Positions 59,291 to 64,000 of a stretch of DNA of 64,000 nucleotides are shown here, in pieces. Below the pieces are notes generated by a model. The model did no database searches and was not told the DNA's origin. It saw nothing but the letters and a program-made list of their open reading frames with translations. Positions within the stretch are counted from its first letter, which is position 1. Every line of letters starts with the position of its first letter. The position numbers were made by a program, and so were the translations under genes. Source of the stretch: an uncultured Bacilli bacterium (GTDB lineage Bacteria > Bacillota_I > Bacilli_A > RF39 > UBA660); NCBI GenBank assembly GCA_910587325.1, contig CAJUKB010000002.1, positions 35,608 to 99,607 on the forward strand, read 5' to 3'.

Positions 59291-59339
59291 ACACTAACCC
59301 TCTTATTTAAAGTTTAACATTAAAATTTTTTATTTTCTA

Positions 59340-59777
59340 CTATTTATGATAACTTTCATTGTTTCTAATTTTAAAGGCACGATAGATTTGTTCAAGTAAT
59401 ATCCCTCTGAATAATCCATGAGGAAATGTCATTTTGGAAAAAGAGAGTGCACATTGGCTTAAGCTTTTAATTTTTTTAGATAAACCTAGCGAACTTCCTA
59501 TTACAAAGGTAATATTGCTATGGGTAATAAATGTTTTGTCTATTACACTTGCAAGCTCTTCACTCGTCATTTCTTTACCTTCTATTTCTAAGGTAATAAC
59601 AAAATCTTTTACTTCTATGTATTTTAAAATGTTTTCCTCTTCTTTTTCTAAGGAATCTTCATCTTTTAATTCAATGATTTCTAGTTTATGATAACGATTA
59701 ATTCTTTTTACATAATCATTTACTAACTCTATTAAATACTTTTCTTTTAACTTTCCCAAGCAAATAATTTTAATCAT
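59340..59777 (-). CDS. rlmH: 23S rRNA (pseudouridine-1915 N3)-methyltransferase
   Basis: 145 residues (family about 155-160): MIKIICLGKLKEKYLIELVNDY, EIIELKDE, FVIGSSLGLSK with the SAM-binding glycines, and HGLFRGILLEQIYRAFKIRN with the knot region. A SPOUT-class enzyme acting on helix 69 of the 50S subunit. The ATG overlaps the walJ stop (ATGA). The pairing walJ-rlmH is common in Firmicutes. Confidence 0.95.
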   Translation of the reverse strand: MIKIICLGKLKEKYLIELVNDYVKRINRYHKLEIIELKDEDSLEKEEENILKYIEVKDFVITLEIEGKEMTSEELASVIDKTFITHSNITFVIGSSLGLSKKIKSLSQCALSFSKMTFPHGLFRGILLEQIYRAFKIRNNESYHK

Positions 59778-60532
59778 ACAACCTCCGTTATACTAGAGCG
59801 TTTGGCACAAGTTACTTCTTTAAAGTTTATATCATATTCTTTAAAAGTTTCGCGGACCATTTCTAATGCTTTTTCTTCAGTATTGTTGATATGACTTAAG
59901 TGCATCAAAATAATTTTCTTGGTATGAGGTCCAATAAGTTTACTTAAATAGAAAGCAGAATCTTTATTGGATAAATGTCCATAACTACCCACTACTCTTG
60001 TTTTTAACCATTTAGGATAGGGGCCATTTAGAAGCATTTCTATATCATGGTTGCTTTCAAACAAATAAATCTCTTTATCCTTTAGTAGAGAAAAGTATTT
60101 ACGATTTACGTAACCAGTATCGGTTACATAAACAACAGATTTTCCTTTATGTTCTACAATAAAGTTTCTTGCATCGGGGGCATCATGAGATGATTTAAAG
60201 CTTTTAATTTTTATATCTTTTAGATATATGTCATCTTCATAAATAATAATGTTTTCATAAGTTTTAATATCTTCCAAGTCATAAAACATTTGCTGACTTA
60301 ATAAAACAGTAGTTTTGTAACGATTTACAAATGTTTTTAAAGCACTTGTGTGGTCTTTATGGGTGTGGCTAATCACAATGTAATCAATTTCTTCAGGAGA
60401 AGTACCAATTTCTAAAAGTTTTTCTTTAATGTATTTGGCATTTCTCCCTAAATCAATTAGCAGTTTGGTTTCATCGGTTTCTATATAAGTAGAATTTCCT
60501 TCAGAACCACTTGCTAAAACAACAACTTTCAT
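59774..60532 (-). CDS. walJ: MBL-fold exonuclease-like protein WalJ (YycJ)
   Basis: 252 residues: VVLASGSEGNSTYIETDETK, the metal motif ISHTHKDHTSAL, SHDAPDA, YVTDTGYV, ESNHDIEML and GHLSNKDSA. This is the WalJ/YycJ group, normally last in the walRK region and reported to be a DNA-processing nuclease. No walRK genes are adjacent here. Its ATG overlaps the upstream M23 gene stop (TAATG) and its TGA overlaps rlmH. Confidence 0.92.
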   Translation of the reverse strand: MKVVVLASGSEGNSTYIETDETKLLIDLGRNAKYIKEKLLEIGTSPEEIDYIVISHTHKDHTSALKTFVNRYKTTVLLSQQMFYDLEDIKTYENIIIYEDDIYLKDIKIKSFKSSHDAPDARNFIVEHKGKSVVYVTDTGYVNRKYFSLLKDKEIYLFESNHDIEMLLNGPYPKWLKTRVVGSYGHLSNKDSAFYLSKLIGPHTKKIILMHLSHINNTEEKALEMVRETFKEYDINFKEVTCAKRSSITEVV

Positions 60533-62040
60533 TATCTATAATACTTCATTGGATTTTGCCAAACGCCACCTTTATTTGGCTCTCCAATAGATATTCCATA
60601 GTGTAAGTGAACTCCTGTTGAGGAACCACTACTTCCCATATATCCAATAACTTCTCCACGTGTCACTCTATCTCCTACATTTACTTCCACATTTTGCATT
60701 AAATGGGCATACATCGTATAGAATCCATCTTGGTGATTAATAATAACATGGTTTCCATATGTGCCACCGCAAGTATTACGATAGCTTCCAACATTTGCAC
60801 AACCCTTTTCTACTTCTGTAACCACTCCATCACGGGTTGCATAAATAGGAGAACCCATAGGGTGAATCGAAATATCAATTGCATCATGATGTTTTCCCCA
60901 ACGATATTGGAATCCTGAAGTAATCGTATAAGGACGATTAGTTGGCCATCCCCAAAGTTTACCGGTTTCATTGTAGTTTCCAATTGGTTTATAACCACCT
61001 TTGGTTGTGATTTCATTTTGTACTTCTCGAATGGTAACCGAATTAAGGGTTTCCACACCTTGACTTGGTTCGCCATTGATTACTTGTGTTCTTTTTGTAA
61101 TACGTTCAATTCCTGTTACTCCTACTTGGGTAATTTCACTAAACCCAGCTGTTCTTTTATTATCATACTCTATTTCTTTTTCATAATCTTGTTCTTCATC
61201 AGAAATCGAATATACGCTTTCTACTAAAGTAAGAACGGGCTCTATTAAGGTTACATCAACTTTATCCCCTATCGCCAAAATACTATCTTCGTTTTTGTAT
61301 TTTGGATTGGCAATTAAAAATTCTTGAGGGTTCAATTCATTTTCTGCTGAAATAGAAGCAATGGTATCTCCTTTTTTTACACTATAACTTGTTTTTTTAG
61401 CGTTTTCTCCAAATAGTAAAAATTGCGTCAGTTCAAGAGCATCAGTATATATTTTTTCATTTACGCTAATAAAAGAAGGTTTAATGGTAATCGTTTCTTC
61501 AAAATACATATCTTCTATGATTTCTCCAATTTCATCAATTGGTTCTTGTTCGTTGTGTGTATAAGCGTAGAATTCATTACTATCTACGAAAGCAGTAACC
61601 ACGTTGGTTAAAGCATCTTTAAAGACATTTTCATCAAGCACATATAAAGTTATATCTTTTTTATCTTCTTCTATATCGTTAAATTTAATCTTAATCGTAT
61701 AGCCTTCCACAGTAAAATCGTCTTTGTCTTTAATCGTTTCATAAATTTCTTTAGCTGTTGTAATTTCATTATCATACGTATTGTATTCTTTTACTACAAA
61801 TCCATTAGGAGGATATACATTTTCTACTTCATACGTTTCTTTAATTCCTTTTTGCTCTTCATTAATTAAGTCATATAGTTCTTTTTGACTTTCAATTAAA
61901 CCTAATTTATTTCCATTCAAATATACTTGGTATACTTTTTTTGCATAGTCAAAATCACGTTTTGTTAAACCTACAATAAGCAATAAAATACCAATAATGG
62001 TTGTTACTATAATAGTTTTTGTTAGTTCACTTTTTTTCAA
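60532..62040 (-). CDS. secreted M23 peptidase with LysM and G5 domains
   Basis: 502 residues. Membrane helix or signal at 8-27 (KTIIVTTIIGILLLIVGLT), a helical/beta region to about 215, LysM at about 218-262 (YSVKKGDTIASISAENELNP), a G5 domain at about 265-350 (GIERITKRTQVINGEPSQG) and a C-terminal M23 domain with HHDAIDIS, YAHL and HLHYGIS. It should be a wall-bound peptidoglycan endopeptidase; the G5 and LysM parts bind wall glycans. It lies in an operon upstream of walJ and 16 bases after dnaB, and is distinct from the FtsEX-linked M23 protein at 52 kb. Confidence 0.9.
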   Translation of the reverse strand: MKKSELTKTIIVTTIIGILLLIVGLTKRDFDYAKKVYQVYLNGNKLGLIESQKELYDLINEEQKGIKETYEVENVYPPNGFVVKEYNTYDNEITTAKEIYETIKDKDDFTVEGYTIKIKFNDIEEDKKDITLYVLDENVFKDALTNVVTAFVDSNEFYAYTHNEQEPIDEIGEIIEDMYFEETITIKPSFISVNEKIYTDALELTQFLLFGENAKKTSYSVKKGDTIASISAENELNPQEFLIANPKYKNEDSILAIGDKVDVTLIEPVLTLVESVYSISDEEQDYEKEIEYDNKRTAGFSEITQVGVTGIERITKRTQVINGEPSQGVETLNSVTIREVQNEITTKGGYKPIGNYNETGKLWGWPTNRPYTITSGFQYRWGKHHDAIDISIHPMGSPIYATRDGVVTEVEKGCANVGSYRNTCGGTYGNHVIINHQDGFYTMYAHLMQNVEVNVGDRVTRGEVIGYMGSSGSSTGVHLHYGISIGEPNKGGVWQNPMKYYR

Positions 62041-62056
62041 TTGTTATCACCCTTTT

Positions 62057-63412
62057 TTAAAATACTTCTTCTACTTGTGTACGTTGATAGTTTTTAAAGC
62101 AACTTTTATCTAGCTCAAATAGAAGCTCAATAAGACCAGTGGAACCACGACGGTGTTTTGCAATAATTAAGTCGGTTGGAACAATAGTCTGTTTTTTCTC
62201 TGCTGATTTTTCTTCAAAATAATCTTGACGATTTAAAAATAAGACTAAGTCGGCATCTTGTTCAATGGAACCGGATTCTCTTAAATCCACAAGTCTTGGT
62301 TGGTTGGATTCTTTTCTTTGTTCAGCTCCACGAGTTAATTGGGCAAGTGCAATTACCGGAACATCAAGTTCAATCGCCATTTTCTTTAAGGAACGAGAAA
62401 TCTCGGATACTTCTACTTGGCGAGATTCGCTTCTTCCACCGGTTGTTACTAACTGCAAGTAATCGATTACGACTAAAGCAAGGCCTTTTTCACTATTGGC
62501 AAGGCGACGACATTTCGCTCTTATTTCTGGTCCGGTTACGGATACATCGTCTTCAATATAAATGTTCGTATCCGCAAGTTCGCTCATGGCCTCGTTGTAT
62601 TTTTTCCAATCGTTATGGTTAAGGGATCCTGTTTTTAGTTTATCTCCTTCAATTCCTCCTACGGCGCTAATCATTCGATTAACAAGTTGTTCGGAGTTCA
62701 TTTCTAAATTAAAAATTGCTACTGCTTTATCGGTTGACATAGCAGCATTAGTTGCAATATTTAGAGCAAAGGCTGTTTTACCTACTGCAGGACGGGCTCC
62801 TAAAATAATAAGTTCTCCACCATGAAGGCCACTAGTTGCTTTATCTAAATCATAAAAACCTGTGGCAAGTCCGGTGATTTCACTTTTGTTTTGGGCTAGA
62901 ATTTCCAAATTTGCTTGGGCTTGTCTTAAGGCTTCTGAAATAGGAGTTAATTCGGAAGAGGCTCTAGATTTCGCCACATCACTAATTCGTTTTTCAGAAT
63001 TATCTAAAAGCACAGCAAGTTCTTTTTCTTCTTCATATGTATCTGTAATGATATCGGTCGCTGTATCAATCAGTCTTCTACGAATGGCTTTTTCTTTAAT
63101 AATTTTAATGTATGAATCTAAATTCGCTGTTGTTGCAACAGAGTCAATCACTTCACTGATGTAGTCAAGTCCACCAATAGCATTTAAGCTTTTTTGTTTA
63201 TCTAGTTCATTTTTAACCGTTGTAATATCAACCGGGGTACTATTTTTATGAAGTTCTACTAAAGCAGAGAAGATTTTTTGGTTTGCATCGTTATAAAACA
63301 TACTCGCCTCTACTTCTTCTACTACTTTTTCTAGGGCGTATTTATTTAAAAAACATACGCCTAAAACGCTCATTTCTGCTTCTTTGTTTTGAGGCATTTG
63401 TTTAACTGCCAT
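62057..63412 (-). CDS. dnaB: replicative DNA helicase
   Basis: 451 residues (called DnaC in Bacillus). N-terminal helical domain (NKEAEMSVLGVCFLNKYALE), linker, and RecA-like motor with Walker A ILGARPAVGKTAFALNIA, Walker B VVIDYLQLV, VIALAQLTRGAEQR and ADLVLFLNRQDY. Unwinds DNA at the fork. No intein or insertion. AAGGTG precedes the ATG. It lies 15 bases after rplI, the usual rplI-dnaB order in Firmicutes. Confidence 0.97.
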   Translation of the reverse strand: MAVKQMPQNKEAEMSVLGVCFLNKYALEKVVEEVEASMFYNDANQKIFSALVELHKNSTPVDITTVKNELDKQKSLNAIGGLDYISEVIDSVATTANLDSYIKIIKEKAIRRRLIDTATDIITDTYEEEKELAVLLDNSEKRISDVAKSRASSELTPISEALRQAQANLEILAQNKSEITGLATGFYDLDKATSGLHGGELIILGARPAVGKTAFALNIATNAAMSTDKAVAIFNLEMNSEQLVNRMISAVGGIEGDKLKTGSLNHNDWKKYNEAMSELADTNIYIEDDVSVTGPEIRAKCRRLANSEKGLALVVIDYLQLVTTGGRSESRQVEVSEISRSLKKMAIELDVPVIALAQLTRGAEQRKESNQPRLVDLRESGSIEQDADLVLFLNRQDYFEEKSAEKKQTIVPTDLIIAKHRRGSTGLIELLFELDKSCFKNYQRTQVEEVF

Positions 63413-63427
63413 ACGCCCACCTTCTTT

Positions 63428-63871
63428 CTATTTTTCTTTGATTTCAATTGTAATTTTAAATTTCACTTGTTTATGAAGTTCTATTTCTACTTCATGGCAC
63501 CCCAAACTATCAATAGCATTGCTTACATGAATACATTTTTTATCCAAGGTAAACCCGAGTTTTTTTAATTCTTCATTAATTTGTTTGGAAGAAATAGAAC
63601 CAAATGTTTTTCCGGCTTTTCCGGATTTTAATGTGAATATTAATTTTTTCTTCCCAATTTCATTTGCTAATTTTTTACATTCTTCTATTTTTTTATCTTC
63701 TTCTATCTTTCTTGTCTCTAATTCCGTATCCAAAACTTCTTTACTTTTTTTGGAATAAGGCACAGCTAGTTTATTTTTAATTAAAAAGTTATTGGCATAA
63801 CCATCACTTACATCTAGTATATCGTCTTTTTTCCCTTGCTTTTTTACATCTTGTAAAAGGATTACTTTCAT
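63428..63871 (-). CDS. rplI: 50S ribosomal protein L9
   Basis: 147 residues: MKVILLQDVKKQGKKDDILD, VSDGYANNFLIKNKLAVPY, a long connecting helix, and the C-terminal domain GKTFGSISSKQINEELKKLG. It stabilises the L1 stalk region. AGGAGG precedes the ATG. First gene of the unit rplI-dnaB-M23-walJ-rlmH. Confidence 0.97.
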   Translation of the reverse strand: MKVILLQDVKKQGKKDDILDVSDGYANNFLIKNKLAVPYSKKSKEVLDTELETRKIEEDKKIEECKKLANEIGKKKLIFTLKSGKAGKTFGSISSKQINEELKKLGFTLDKKCIHVSNAIDSLGCHEVEIELHKQVKFKITIEIKEK

Positions 63872-63899
63872 GTTTTTTGCATCCTCCTATTCGCTATTC

Positions 63900-63928
63900 A
63901 TTATACCATGGAAGTTAATTTTTGTCAT
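63900..63928 (-). promoter_or_regulatory. promoter of the rplI-dnaB operon
   Basis: Minus strand ATGACA (63928-63923), 17 bases, TATAAT (63905-63900) with TGG before it (extended -10). No gene is seen from here to the window end. Confidence 0.75.
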
Positions 63929-64000
63929 TGATTAACACACTCACATTAGGGCAACCGCATAAAAAAAGTCAATAAAAATTTTAAAAAGAAGAAAAATAAG

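Noticed and set aside
53168..59776. TGA as a tryptophan codon (Mycoplasma-type code)
   Set aside because: ftsX and walJ end in TGA at exactly the family length, overlapping the next start codon, and Trp is written TGG in the core genes.
1..64000. CRISPR arrays, tRNA or rRNA genes, intact IS elements, prophage modules, toxin-antitoxin pairs
   Set aside because: No direct-repeat arrays, no cloverleaf or rRNA sequence, and no integrase, capsid or paired small-gene signatures were found on either strand.

Overview
The window is AT-rich (roughly 30% GC by eye) and reads like the chromosome of a small-genome, low-GC Gram-positive. The core proteins resemble those of Bacilli and the uncultured, Mollicutes-related gut lineages. 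TGA is used as a stop (for example at the ends of ftsX and walJ), so the code is standard and this is not Mycoplasma code 4. Spo0A and the spore-coat protein GerQ are both present, which points to a lineage that forms spores or did so recently. The lineage assignment is inference. Almost every gene is on the minus strand; only clpP, gerQ and lemA are on the plus strand.

Layout. 1-13 kb: start of asnB, an LtaS/MdoB-type sulfatase-fold membrane protein, an unknown, tex, a small TasA-like surface protein, trxB-lgt, uvrA, an unknown, an MFS transporter and an SDR oxidoreductase. 13.1-15 kb is a small accessory patch: a broken PD-(D/E)XK transposase-like gene and an orphan amidoligase-like gene behind a perfect consensus promoter. 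15-21 kb: yugP, cysS, a full-length glutamyl-tRNA-synthetase homologue that has lost its catalytic signatures, clpC, and a gene remnant. 21.5-35.5 kb: the S10-spc-alpha ribosomal superoperon, rpsJ to rplQ, with secY-adk-map-infA inside. It lacks rpmD, and L3 carries an acidic tail. 36-43 kb: a surface set (membrane protein, pseudopilin-like protein, cadherin-like protein) behind gpmI, then a membrane protein with a G10 tract in its 5' coding region, then spo0A. 43-49.5 kb: tpiA-pgk-ABC exporter-gap-nucleoside kinase. 49.7-56 kb: clpP, an unknown, whiA, an M23 hydrolase with ftsX and ftsE, a YitT protein and gerQ. 56.7-64 kb: a beta-lactamase-fold hydrolase, lemA, ung, an unknown, rlmH, walJ, a LysM-G5-M23 peptidase, dnaB and rplI.

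The genes form a housekeeping core: translation, protein export (secY), lower glycolysis, Clp proteolysis, divisome-linked wall cleavage (FtsEX plus M23) and replication (DnaB next to L9). The least conventional items are the pseudo-GluRS, the orphan amidoligase, the G10 contingency tract, and the surface-protein cluster co-transcribed with gpmI. No tRNA, rRNA, CRISPR array or intact insertion sequence was seen. Start codons were moved inward from the longest reading frame where a ribosome-binding site or family alignment supported it. All family calls come from reading sequence by eye, without database searches.
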